Source: Mixophyes australis (Eukaryota; Chordata; Amphibia; Anura; Limnodynastidae). Taken from it: a DNA stretch of 64,000 nucleotides. The stretch is from contig JAVHZZ010000004.1 of assembly GCA_036250195.1 (NCBI GenBank), positions 142,675,729 through 142,739,728 of the forward strand. The letters run 5' to 3'. This document shows positions 47,104 through 58,900 of this stretch, one piece after another (positions within the stretch are counted from its first letter, which is position 1; each line of letters starts with the position of its first letter). The position numbers and the translations under genes were made by a program. A model generated the notes under the pieces. That model worked only from the letters and a program-made list of their open reading frames with translations. It had not been told where the DNA came from and searched no databases.

Positions 47104-47106
47104 TTA

Positions 47107-49967
47107 ATATTTTGCGTCCCCATGTTGTATTTCGGCAGAGAAGAGCAAGTTCAGACACACTCAGAGTAATAAATATTTTCATATGTATAAAGTTTGCAGC
47201 TGTAATAAAGACATAGCTATAGCAATATAGTAGGATAAACTAAGCATAATGTTATTTGACTGAAAGATATGAAAATAGAGGAAGTTGGAGTTTGAAGTGA
47301 AGTTTACACCTCTGCACAGCCGGAGAGCAGGCATATACCCTGAAGTGCACTGGGTGGACCATGCTAGCACATGCGTGCAAAACTATGGCATTTTGTGGTG
47401 TGCTTTGTAAGTCACCTGTATGTCCCAGAATTCACTGCTGGTGAAGAAGATACAGACTATGAGGCTGTGAGAAGACGACACATCAACCACATAGACCCTA
47501 AGGAAGGGGCTGCCTGTATATTTGTAACCTAAAACAAATATGGGAACCCCTCAAGCGCTTATACCACATACATAGCAGCCTGGCCAAATCTATGAAGTAC
47601 CACCACACTGCAAAGTTCAATACAAATTTAATAAGTTAGAAATTGACCTATGGCGCATAAGAATTATGTACATCAATATTGGTACATAAATAAATCTAAA
47701 CAACCATACCTCCCGCTCACTAAAAACAAGGTGGTGTGAGCACATATGGAACATTAAAAAGGGTTTAAAAAATCACCCATTATCATGTCATTTTAAGTAA
47801 ATACTTAAGTGTTCTATGAAGAAGAAGTTTTATTGGTATTGAACATGTTCAGAAACATTGGAGACACAGCGACTTCTCCTCAGTATTAGCAAGGGCAGAG
47901 GTGAAATGTATCCACAATTAAAAAGTTACATCCTATTGGTTTGAATCAATATTTTAAATTAAAATGGTTCCTATAGTAAAATGAAACTATATAAAAATTC
48001 ATAATGACTCACCCTTGTTATGTGGGTATACTGGCTATAGGATGATATAGTGCTATAAATGAATAACCCATATATAAAGTTTGTGTACATTTTTGAATCT
48101 AGAACATAATTTATTCAGTACTGTAAGGTATGGGTTTCTTGTATTATAATGCTTTATTGGTAGAATTCCTTGAGTTCTATGTATCCTGGAGCATTGTAAT
48201 TATAAATCCTTAATTGCATCATTTAATTAGAGTGAAAATACAATCAAATGGAAAAATAGTCTACTGGTAGAACCTCTTGAGAATTGTATAACCTACTAGT
48301 ACCAAAGAAAAATTCCGTAAGAAGAACTATTTATTTTTTTGGTGGTTAAAGACTAACAATAACTTTTAATACATCTAACAGTATGCACTCATATATTTAT
48401 ATAACAGCACTATAGAATGTTATGGGTCACAAAATTTTTCCTAGGTCTCCCATTCCTTCTGTGGCCAGGTCATATACTGTTTAGCGCTCTTCATTTTTGC
48501 CTTATAATGGATCCTATTACATGGCTACATAGGTCTAGTGGGACCCATTGTGAGACAAGACTGTTTACATGGGAACTGAGAATGTCTTGTATGAATAAAA
48601 TTTGATGACATCACTAAAATCTGATTGGTTGGTGTTCAAGTGAACACAGATTTGGAGTGTTTAAGTTTGTGTAATGTTTTAAGAACATTGCAAAAGTGCT
48701 ATTATAAGCTAATCAAGAAATGTTTAGTGATATTGTTTCATTAGTAGTGTATTTCTATTTGTGAAATTTGATTTGGAGGGACTACAAACAGCTATCTGCA
48801 ATAGAGCTCCAATTTCTTCACCCACTGTGATCAGCTCTCTATAAAAAGGAGTCTTTATGCATCTAGCTCCCTTACCTTTATAACGACCCCTTTGTGGGTT
48901 GAACTGCATTGGTTCTTCTGGGTGATTTTCCCAACTGCAGGCGGGTACCTGGTATTACTCAGTTTGCTGGAGAAAAGAAAACACATGACAGATCCAGGGA
49001 CTAATATCAACATGTGCTTTTGAGATGCAAACTTACTACTAATATCCGGTATGAATGTTTGTGGAAGTAAAGAAAAGGGTACTTTTGTCATATATGCTTA
49101 ACCAATTTTAAAGAAATAAGTGTGTTTTAAGTTGTTTTTATAAGTCAAATAAAAGGTAAAGTTGTGTGCAAACCAAGGTCAGAGCAGTGAAGAGAGATAT
49201 GCTTATTTGGAGCAACACAGACCAAAGAAAAGGATCCCTAACATCTTGGTAAATTTACTAAAGGTCTTGAAATGGATTATGTCAAGTGCAACAGTAGGGG
49301 GGGAGATGCATGGTCTCCTCCATACATTCCTCTATATTACTGTAAATGAGAAAATATTTTTGCACTTGGACTTTTTTTTACCACTAATTGTAGTTTATTT
49401 CCTTACTAATATTGGTGTACACATTCCTCAGGCGACATTGGTCAATTTCTAACTTGTCAATATTTTATCAGTGTTGGGGAAACTTAAATACTGGCATTAA
49501 ACCCGCCGGCAGGATAAATGTCTGTATTTCTTCACCCGGAAATATGACTACCACCGGTATATTTGTGTCTGAGACTTGAATTAAACAAGCCACTTGCAGA
49601 CTACCTGCCGATTTAAAACAGCGAAACGTAGAAAGAACCATTTTTTTTGGTTCCTGGCACAATGATCACAGCACATAGCAAGTGAATGCTTTGTGCTCAT
49701 TTCTCATATCAACTAGGACTACTGTGATGTCACAATGACCCCGCCCATACCCCCCTATTAAACTCCAGTCCCAGGTAAAATGTACAACCTGATGGCATTA
49801 TGAGATTAATGTAAACTGGATCTAAGAGAAGCAGCTGGATTAGATGTAATGATACACTGTTAAGAACACTATTAGATTTAGGGTAACAAAAGTTATTTTA
49901 AAGTTAAAATTAATAAACACAGGTCATATATCAATAATTAAAACTATTAGGAAAAGCAGAATTCTTT
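47107..49967. other. No recognised gene or repeat
   Basis: AT-rich unique sequence between nrg4 and fbxo22. Short frames such as 48417-48605 and 49162-49452 (+) show no known domain. Confidence 0.4.
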
Positions 49968-49981
49968 AAAAAGTGTAGTTT

Positions 49982-50903
49982 CGGGGTTGTGGCCAGATGG
50001 GCTCCTTTTTTCATATTTGGTGGTCCTGCCCTAAAATATCCTCCTTTTGGGATCGAGTTAGGGCCCTCCTCTCCTCCCTCCTTCCATGCCCTGTCCGGAA
50101 AGACCCATGGTCTTTTCTTCTCTGTTACCCTCTGATTAATGATGATAGAGAGTCTGCGAAATTGGCTTCCCATGTCCTTGCAGCTGCGCGATGCCTAGTA
50201 GCTAAGTCTTAGAAACAAGTTGAGCCTCCCACTATGGCGGCCCTGCGATCCTTTGTCTGGTTTATTGCCTGGATGGAACAGATTACATACCACCTGCATG
50301 ATAAGGGTGATAAATGTCACCAGATATGGGCTCCTTGGCTTTACTTATAACCCCATACCTCTTGTACCATCTCCTTCCTCCTAAAAAAAAGAACTCCCTG
50401 TACTCATAGGTGGCCTGACTCTTGATGCGGTCTCCCTCCTCAGAGAATCTAAGTAATAATCTCCTTTGAAACTTTTATTGCCCCTCTTTTATTTATTTAT
50501 TTTTAATTATTTGTCTCTCTTCTTAAAAAGGACAAGATGAGGATAAGGAACTGTGTGGATAAAGGGAAGTGTGTTCTCTTTTTCCTTCATTCTCGGTGGC
50601 GACCAGTACCCCCCCCCCTCCCCCCCCCCCTCTCTGACCACCCTTCACCCTCCCACATTATATTGTTATAAAATGTTATAGTGTCTTGTGTATTCTGGAT
50701 AACAATTGTATATTTGCCTGTCTGGTTATTGACAGCCTCTGGCTGTCTTGGATATTTGCTACTCAAATATTTTCAGCTTCATTGACAGTTACCCATGATA
50801 TGTACTGTTCTCTGTTTTTGTTTCTATTCCTGCAAATGTATTATTTGATTCTTATCTGTACATGATTGCTATTTTTCAAAATAAATAGTTAAAAAAAAAA
50901 AAA
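49982..50903 (+). mobile_element. 5'-truncated L1-type LINE (ORF2 3' end, 3' UTR, poly-A)
   Basis: The first 230 bases encode the ORF2 C-terminal segment: MGSFFHIWWSCPKISSFWDR, then SLLPCPVRKDPWSFLLCYPL and LASHVLAAARCLVAKS before a stop. A 3' UTR with a poly-C run follows, then poly-A at about 50890. A duplication of aaaagtgtagttt lies on both sides (ending 49981 and 50914), proving target-primed insertion. Confidence 0.85.
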
Positions 50904-51145
50904 AAGTGTAGTTTGTCCATAACTGTATCTATAAAATGGCAAAACAAATTCATGACAAACCTCTGATCATTAAGCGTTTAAAACAAGATTTTGATGTAGA
51001 CTTGGCCTTTGTGATGAAGCAGGGAACTGTACAACAAATGAAGACTGAACCTTTTTTATTGTAGATGTAATAAAAAAAAATTTAAAAAAAATTATCACAT
51101 GTACAAAATCTGAAAACAGAGTAATTTTATGGACAAAACATAAGG

Positions 51146-51465
51146 GGTGCGAGTCATTAAGTAGAGCAAAGCATAAAAAATTGGGTAACTTTGCACCTGT
51201 GCAAAACCATGTTGCACTGGAGGGGGAGTTAAATTTAAAATGTGATGGCAGATTTATAGTTGGGGTAGGGCATGGCCTAGATCAACTTTAAATTTCAGTG
51301 TACAAATAAGCTATGAAGTATTTGTGTGCTATATGAAAAAACAACCAGTATTTAACTTAAGTGCAAAATAATAAACTAATTTGCACTCCTTGCATTGTCA
51401 CATGGTTTGTCCAGGAGCAAACTTACTCCTTGTTTTTTGCTTTCCTCTCCTTAATGACCTCTAAC
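51146..51465. mobile_element. MITE, GGGCC/TCATTAAG family (diverged)
   Basis: Ends aggggtgcgagtcattaag and ccttaatgacctct. Internal blocks gcacctgtgcaaaaccatg and ttgatctaggcc-type match the copies at 7682 and 36501. Confidence 0.6.
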
Positions 51466-52589
51466 TCCCAAAATAAAGGAAACATCCAAGTGTCGTAGCA
51501 CAGTATATATAGCTGCTGCTGAAGATGACGACGACGACAGCGACACGGTATGATGAGAAAATGATAACAGTAACAGTGCATGTTAACATTGATTTTACCA
51601 GTGTCTGGAACTCTATTGTGGGATTTGACACATTCTTCCACCCGAAATTCTATTGGATGTTTCACGAATGGTGGTTGAAAACACTGTCTCAGAGACAGTT
51701 CCTGATTCTCCTTCATACACAGCTGCCCATAGCTGACATCCTTCCATTAGATTGCCATGCTAACATCACCTTAGCCTCTCTCCCCATACAACACTGACAA
51801 TTTGAGTAGTCTTCATGACTGCTGCTCACTCCAAATACGCCACAATAACCAACTCTGGTCTTTTCTGCTAGCCATGGTAAACACGATATTGGGCAACTGG
51901 GCCTGGCCTACATTTGTGTGACTAAGCATGATGGTATCCTTATTGTCTAATACCCTCATCTAAGGAGCCACTTACTTTTAATATACTTCAAAAAGAGATT
52001 ATTTTAATTTCAATTGAATGTCATCTACACTGTGTATGCTGTTCTAGTATTGTTTTGTGGTGTTAGTAGTTGGATATAGCAAACTATTTTCATTTAAATG
52101 TATACCTCAAACTATGCCAAGGTGCTTGTGTATGAAAACAAGTAAAAGTACATCCATTAACACATATATGTAATGTCACTCTTTGGCCAGATGAAGCATT
52201 GGGAGATATGCATTTAACCTAACATACACAATAACTGAAAAGAGCTGGAGAGTCATTTCTATTTACCTACTTCATAAACAAAATGCATAAAATAAAATAT
52301 TCAAACTATATCTTAGGCACACATAAAAGCAAGAAGATGGTGCACACCCTAGCATTGGATTACCACCAATTAATTAAATTTTTACAAAAAAGGGTGTTTA
52401 TAATTTCTCTATGAACTATCAGAAGGTAAAAGGGCCACTCAAAAGTAAACAGTCTCTTCTGCACTCTATACATACATTTTTTGGTTGTACACTGAAATGA
52501 CAATGCATTTGGCTTTAAAATAAAGAGAACAGAGCCAAGCATTGCATGCTAAAACACACTAGCATCTAAACTTACTTTAAAAGTGTGCA
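51466..52589. other. No recognised feature
   Basis: AT-rich unique sequence with no recognised gene, RNA or repeat ends. Confidence 0.4.
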
Positions 52590-53830
52590 CGTTAACAATT
52601 ATTATTATCGTAGATTTGTAAGGAGCCACAGTGCCGTACAGTAGGGAAACCAGTACATACATAAACAGGGACATACAAGTTAGACAAAATAAATGCAGAC
52701 ATGAAAACAAAGGGTATGGAGGACCCTGCACATTAGAGAGCTTACATACTAAGTGTAAGAGGGCACATCTGAAACAAGAGGAGCCAGTGTGGCTTAGAGT
52801 GGAGATTTGGATAGTTGTGAGGGTACATTAGTGTGGATAGTGTTATCGAGGATAAGCTCACCTCTAAAAAAAGAGATAGGTTTTCAAACAGCTTCTAAAA
52901 ATTTGAAGGCTGTGGGAAAGTCTGATTGAGCGTGGTAGGGAATTCCATAAGTGGGGAGCAGCAAGGGAGAAATTTTATAGGCAGGAGTGAGAGGTGGTTA
53001 TCAGAGAGAGAAGGCAAAGGTCAGAGTTAGATCTAAGAGGGCGGGATGTGAAATGTATGCAGGGGTAGTGTTGTTAAGGGCTTTGTAGGTAAGGGTGAGT
53101 CATTTGAATTTTATTCTGGAGGACACAGAGAGCCAGTGTAGGAGTTTGCAAAGTGGTGCCGAAGATATGGAGCATTGAAAAAGGAAGATCAGTCTTGCAG
53201 CAGCATTTAGGATGGATTACAAAGTGGATATATGGGTGTCAGGAATGCCAGATAGCAGGAGGTTGCAATAGTCAAGATGGGAGACTGGGAGAGAGTCTAG
53301 ATGTGAGGAATTAAGTAGAGAGCGGGGTCAAGTGTGACCCGAAGGCAGCGGGTTTGGGAGACTGAGGAAATTGCGGTGTTATTGACAGGGAGGGAGATTT
53401 GAGGGCAGGTGCTGACTCGGGCAGGAGGAAAGATAATAAGCTTGTTTTGGCTATGTTGAGCTTTAGGTAGCATTGGGACATCCATGTGTAGATAGCAGAA
53501 AGACAGTTGGTTACACGAGATAGTACAGAAGGAGAGAAGTTAGGGGAGGAGATATTATAGGTTTGGGTGTCATCAGCGCAGAGGTGGTATTGGAGGCCGA
53601 ATGAGCGAATTAGTGCCCCAAGAGAAAGATGTAAAATTGAAAAAAGTAAAGAGCCAAGAGCAGAGCCTTGTGGGACCCCAACAAATAGTGGGAGTGCAGG
53701 GGAGAAATGTGCCAGAGGTAGAAACACTAAAGGAGCGGTTCAATAGGTAAGAAATGAACCACGTATTAACTGTGTCATGGAGGCCAATGGAGCGAATCTA
53801 GAGAGATTGTTACAGAAACAGAATGGGATC
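52590..53830 (-). pseudogene. L2-like LINE reverse transcriptase relic and 3' UTR
   Basis: On the - strand the frame 53727-53311 shows RT motifs [31 protein letters not shown] (normally YADDTQ) and [19 protein letters not shown]. These are typical of the L2/CR1 group. Downstream is a long 3' part ending in gtgccg...agatttgtaagg and an (AAT)n tail. The 5' end is missing and the catalytic Tyr is Cys. Confidence 0.75.
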
Positions 53831-54044
53831 TATCCAACAGGCATTCCACTGTATGTGGGTGGATTTAAACCCCCCCCCCCCCCCCATAATCAATAAACCA
53901 CTGTGCACATTACACTATGGAAAATGGGAACAACTTGCGATTGGCCCCTTCAATAGTTTTGAAATAAAAATAAAAAATGGGTGGTTTAACTTAATTTCAT
54001 TTTCTGTCAATATTTGAATTCTCAATTCTCGTGCCCGAGTTGTA

Positions 54045-55230
54045 CACCGATCCGCCACAATATTAAAGCCCAAGACAAGTGAAGAACATGGATTATCTTG
54101 TTACAATGGCAGCTATGAAAGGGTGCTATATATTAGGCAGCAAGTGATCAGTTCCTGAAGTTCATGTATTAAAAGCAGGAAAAATGGACAAGTGCAAGGA
54201 TCTAAGCGACTTTGACAAGGGCCAAAGTGTGATATCTAGACAAATGAGTTAGAGCATCTCCAAAACAGGTCATGTGGGGTGTTCCTGATATGCAGTAGTT
54301 AGTACCTACCAAAATTGGTCCAAAGAAGGACAACCGGTGAACAAGCGACAGGGTCATGGGTGCCCAAGGCTCACTGATGCACATGGGGAGCGAAGGCTAG
54401 CCCGCCGGGTCCAAATCCACAGAAGAGCTACTGTAGCACAAATTGCTGGAAAGTTAATACAGGCTAAGATAGATAGCTGTTGGAACAGACAGAGCATGCA
54501 AAATTGCTGCATAGGGAGCTGTGATGCCACAGACTGGTCAGGGAGCCCCTGATGACCCCATGTCCACTGCTGAAAACGCATAAGAGGAGCACGTGAGCGC
54601 CAGAAGTGGTCCATGGAAGGTGTCCTGCTCTGATTAATCACGCTTTCTTTTAACATGCGTGCGTGTGCTTTGTTTACTTTGGGAAGAGATGGCACCAGGA
54701 TGCACTATGGGACGATAGCAAGCCAGCAGAGACAGGATGATGCTCCAAGCAATGTTCTGCTGGGAAACCTTGAGTCCTGGCAATCACATGGATGTTACTG
54801 CGACACGCACCACCTAACTAAACATTGTTGCAGACCAAGTACACCCCTTCATAGCAACAGCATTTCCTGATTGCAGTTGCCTCTTTCAGTAGGATAATGC
54901 ACCCTGCTGCACTGCAAAAATTGTTCAGTAATGGTTTGAGGAACATGACAAAGAATTTTAGGTGCTGTCTTGGCCTTTATATTACCTAGACCTGAATCCA
55001 ATCGAGCATCTGTAGGATGTGCTGGTAAAACAAGTCAGAGCCGTGGAGGCCCCACCTCGCAACTTACAGGACTTAAAGGATCTGCTGCGAACGTCTTGGT
55101 GCCAAATAGCACAGGACACCTTCTGAGATCATGTGGAGTCCATGCCTCAATGGGTCAGAGCTATTTTGGTGGCACAAGGGAGACCTACACAATATTAGGC
55201 AGGTAGTTTTAATGTTGTGACTGACTGGTG
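54045..55230 (+). mobile_element. Tc1-like transposon, second copy
   Basis: Termini CACCGATCCGCCACAATATT and gttgtgactgactggtg with TA on both sides (54043-54044, 55231-55232). It has full length for Tc1 (about 1.19 kb). The sequence matches the copy at 12444-14750, in opposite orientation. Confidence 0.88.
54180..55206 (+). pseudogene. Tc1-like transposase relic
   Basis: Recognisable parts in shifting frames: NKRQGHGCPRLTDAHGERRL and RRATVAQIAGKL (paired-like DNA-binding domain), FTLGRDGTRMHYG and the end region with NRASVGCAGKTSQ. Stops and frameshifts occur throughout, so no active enzyme is made. Confidence 0.75.
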
Positions 55231-55332
55231 TACATATGGAAATATTCCACAGCAGCTTAGAAACTGGATATACATGCCTTGGAACAGGGAATTGTGGTGG
55301 CAGCATAAATACATGAAAGCAATAAAAAACAT

Positions 55333-55398
55333 TTTATTAGAGATGCAGGAAATAGGAATGTTGACATTTTACAAACTAACCATTATTTTCTTTTTATT
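55333..55398 (-). promoter_or_regulatory. fbxo22: candidate fbxo22 polyadenylation signals
   Basis: Two AATAAA hexamers on the - strand (TTTATT on +, at 55393-55398 and 55333-55338) lie about 145 and 205 bases after the fbxo22 stop. The region is T-rich on the + strand. A Tc1 element begins 100 bases further on, so transcripts probably end before it. Which site is used is unknown. Confidence 0.35.
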
Positions 55399-55542
55399 AT
55401 TATATTTTTTTTCTATGAGGCAGTATCACATAAAATGACGCACAGTCACTAGTCTATCATTGCTGGCAAGATTACACAGAACCCCAACACATCCAATTGG
55501 TAAGAATGTCAGCATATGTGCACTTATAACCACTGCCAGGAA

Positions 55543-55954
55543 CTACTTGCTAGATCCAAAATGAATTATTGTCATCACTGTGGTGTATCCATGTAAAAGA
55601 TTGTCCTTTTCACCATTACATTCTCGCAGAGTAAAATTACCACTAACTACTCGGTCACAACCAATCTCCCCATTGCCAAAAAAACCAAAGAGAGGCATAG
55701 TGGGAAAGTGTTTACGAAATGAGTCTGCCTCAACATTTTTCTTCTTGTAGTGCTGCTCTCCTCGGCCAATACATGCAAACATGAGGCCCACACTATTCTG
55801 GTCAGGTATGTTGGCTGCTTTCAGACGCTGCATGGCGGAGTCTGCAGTCTTTTCATCATATACATCTTGGTCTAGAAGTACTGTGGCTCCTTGGATCTGA
55901 GGTCCACTCAGTGCCAGCCCAACAACACCAATACAGTCGGTTCCCTGAGTCTTT
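55543..55954 (-). CDS. fbxo22: fbxo22 terminal coding exon
   Basis: On the - strand the acceptor taccttgcag precedes 55954 and the frame runs to TAG at 55543-55545. Encoded motifs are [59 protein letters not shown] and the end [13 protein letters not shown]. These are the most conserved part of FBXO22. The exon is 412 bases with no frame damage. Confidence 0.95.
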
Positions 55955-58900
55955 CTGCAAGGTAAAGAGTACAACTGGTGATAAAAGCTATTTTGTTATA
56001 GTTATACTTCATTTTATTGACTCTTCACCATTTTCATAAGAAAGAAAACGGGGGGGGGGGGGGAGGGGGAAGAAAAAAAAAAAAAGGAAGCCATCTTAAT
56101 TTACAAATTCACAGAGGGATTGCCATTACCATATCTGTATACATCTCAACATTATTTCCAAAAAAAACATGTCTATAATGGATGGTGTTACCACAATTGG
56201 TTGACAATTTTCCATACATTTAATGTACAGTGATACTAATAAAACAGAACAGTGATATATTTCCACCAAATATGCTACTGTTTGAGTGCACTAACTTCTT
56301 TCATACCTAGTATTCTTACACAGCTCTAAAAAGGATACATTTTACTGAACATTTGTGAAGCTGACAAATACCTAGTAAAGAAATTATTACAGTATAAATA
56401 AACAAACATACGCCTGGGAAGAGAACGATGCAAGGTACTCGACCTGCCCTCCAGCAATGATAATACTTTTCTCATTCAGAGGGTTTAGGACTTGATGTAG
56501 GAAACGCACTGATCCATTTTTCCATGTGTTGTAGCCAAAGATTAGAACCACCCGCAAATCCGGGTTATTTTTAAGACCTATAAATAAAATATGAATAAAC
56601 TTCAGAGGAAGTTACTTAAGGTACAATGTGGGTTTGGCTTAGTCTCAATGACTATGGATGTAGCAAAAGAGAAATTATTTAGGGATAGACGGAAGGTTGG
56701 AAATATTAATTGTGCTTTCTTGAAAGCCTAAACAAAGTGCACAGTTAAATAGTTTTAACTCACCAGCCTCTTGGAGCTTGTTCTCGTCAAACACTTTATT
56801 CTTGGAGTCTTTGAAGAAGTGAAATTTTTGAATTTTGACCCCATTAATTTTTGGGAAGAGAAGTGCAAAGCCAGACTCTCCATCTTCCATCTCCAAGGGT
56901 CGATTATTTGGCGAACCCGTGGGAGTCACTTAAGCAAGACAGATTATTAAATACATAATACACAAATAACATATGCATAAACAGTGAGCTCTGATGCTAC
57001 TAGGAAAACATGTGAATGATAAAGAATAATGCACCCTTACTGTAAATTACTGATATTAACAGTCCCCTCAGATTTCTGTGACCTGTATAAAACACTTAAT
57101 CGTATTATGACTGTTAATGTACAGATCTACAGTGGGGAGTGCATTATCCCATATATATTTTATAAAAGAAAACTATATAGCATAATAATATAGGAGTATT
57201 ATCAACACATATTTACAGAACACAGAGCAGTGCTTTACAATTAGGAGCAAACAAGGTAATAAAACAAGATTGGGTATGAAGAACCAGACAAAGTGGTAAA
57301 AGGGCCCAGCTCGCAAGCTTACAATCTATAGAAAATTGCAATATATTGCATATAGATTCAGCTGGATTATAATGTGGAAATGCACAATATTGGGTTTGAG
57401 GTCAGTAGGTTGTTTGCTTAAAGAGAATAAACTATGCATTTTGCATGAACCCAAATACCACTCCACATTTTAACCTCACCCCTGCCCTCTTTATCACCCC
57501 TCTTCGTGTGTCTTTTCACAAACAAAGTATACCTCACCCTCATTCATCCTCTTCTTTGTGTCAGCCCCTCTTGTTTCAACCCCTTCCATCTAATTTCTAG
57601 TTCCCTTACACCACACCAATGTGTCACCATGTTTGTCTGCCCTTCTAGATTGTAAGCTCAAGCATGAAGGGCCCCTCTTCCCTCCTGTCCTCCTTTTGCT
57701 ACCTATGCCCTCTGCATGTCAGCTATATTTTGCACCCCCTCCCTGGGCTCTCTGCCTTCGGTCCCCACATCTCGCATCTCAATCAGTGCCTCTGATCTTG
57801 CTTGTTGCACCCAAGCTACTTGGCAAAGGTACAGCTTGCCAAGATTCATTTTCCCACTTGCCCTCCTTCCTTAGTCTAGTTACAAGTGTGTTACTATACT
57901 CACTTGCACCTTATTGCCCTGTGCATCTATTCATAGCTGTGTAGTAAATTGTGCTGCAATGTGTTTATAGTATTGTGCTGTAATGTTATGTACTGTTGTA
58001 TTGTATGCTCTGTGTATGGCATTGCAGACCCTTTGTGGCGCCCTACAAATAAAGGATAAAGAATAATTGTGTAAAGGTGGTAAATCAGGTAGAATAGCTT
58101 AGAGAAGTTAATGTGATGGTTCAGGAATTTGAAGAAGCTTGTCTTAAAGAGATGAGTTCTCAGGGAATGCTTGAAGGTTCGGAGCCCAGGGGATAGCTTA
58201 GTTGTACAAGGTAGGGAATTCCAGAGTGGGTGCAGCCTGGAAAGTCCTTAAGACAAGTGAAGAGATGTATGCGTTTACAGATTTGTTAATGTCTTTGTAT
58301 TTTATATTGGATTCTAAAAAGTGCATACAACCAATATACAGACGAAGGGTGGAGCAGCAGAAATATATCTTACGAGGAAAATCAGTATAACCGCTTTGTT
58401 CAAAACAGGCTGTAAAGGTGAAAAGCCTGGTTATGGGAAGTAAGTAAGATGGGGATTGCAGTAGTCAGGAATTTATGACGACACAAAGTAAAGTTTTTGC
58501 TTGTGTTACGTGAGAGAAGTGCACATTCTTAAAGATATTTCTTGGAGTCAGGTAACAAGATTTGGAGACACGTAGCCAGCGTGTTTAAGGGGTATGGTTT
58601 CTGGTTGTGTTGACACAGATGTCAGGTAAGTAGCAGATGTTGGTTGGTGGAAAGATAAATAGCTCAGCTTTTGTTACATAGATTTTGAGGTAGTGAGAGT
58701 GCACCCAAGAGGAAATGACTAAGACATTCTCTAACGTGGGGCCAACACAGATGGTGAGAAATCTGGAGAGAATAGATACTATTTGGATGCCATCTGCATA
58801 GAGGCGATACTGAAACCCAAAGGAACTTAATAGTTTGCCAGGAGAAGTGATATAGAAAGAATCTATTTATTACGCTTTACAGAGAATATTTGATCATTTG

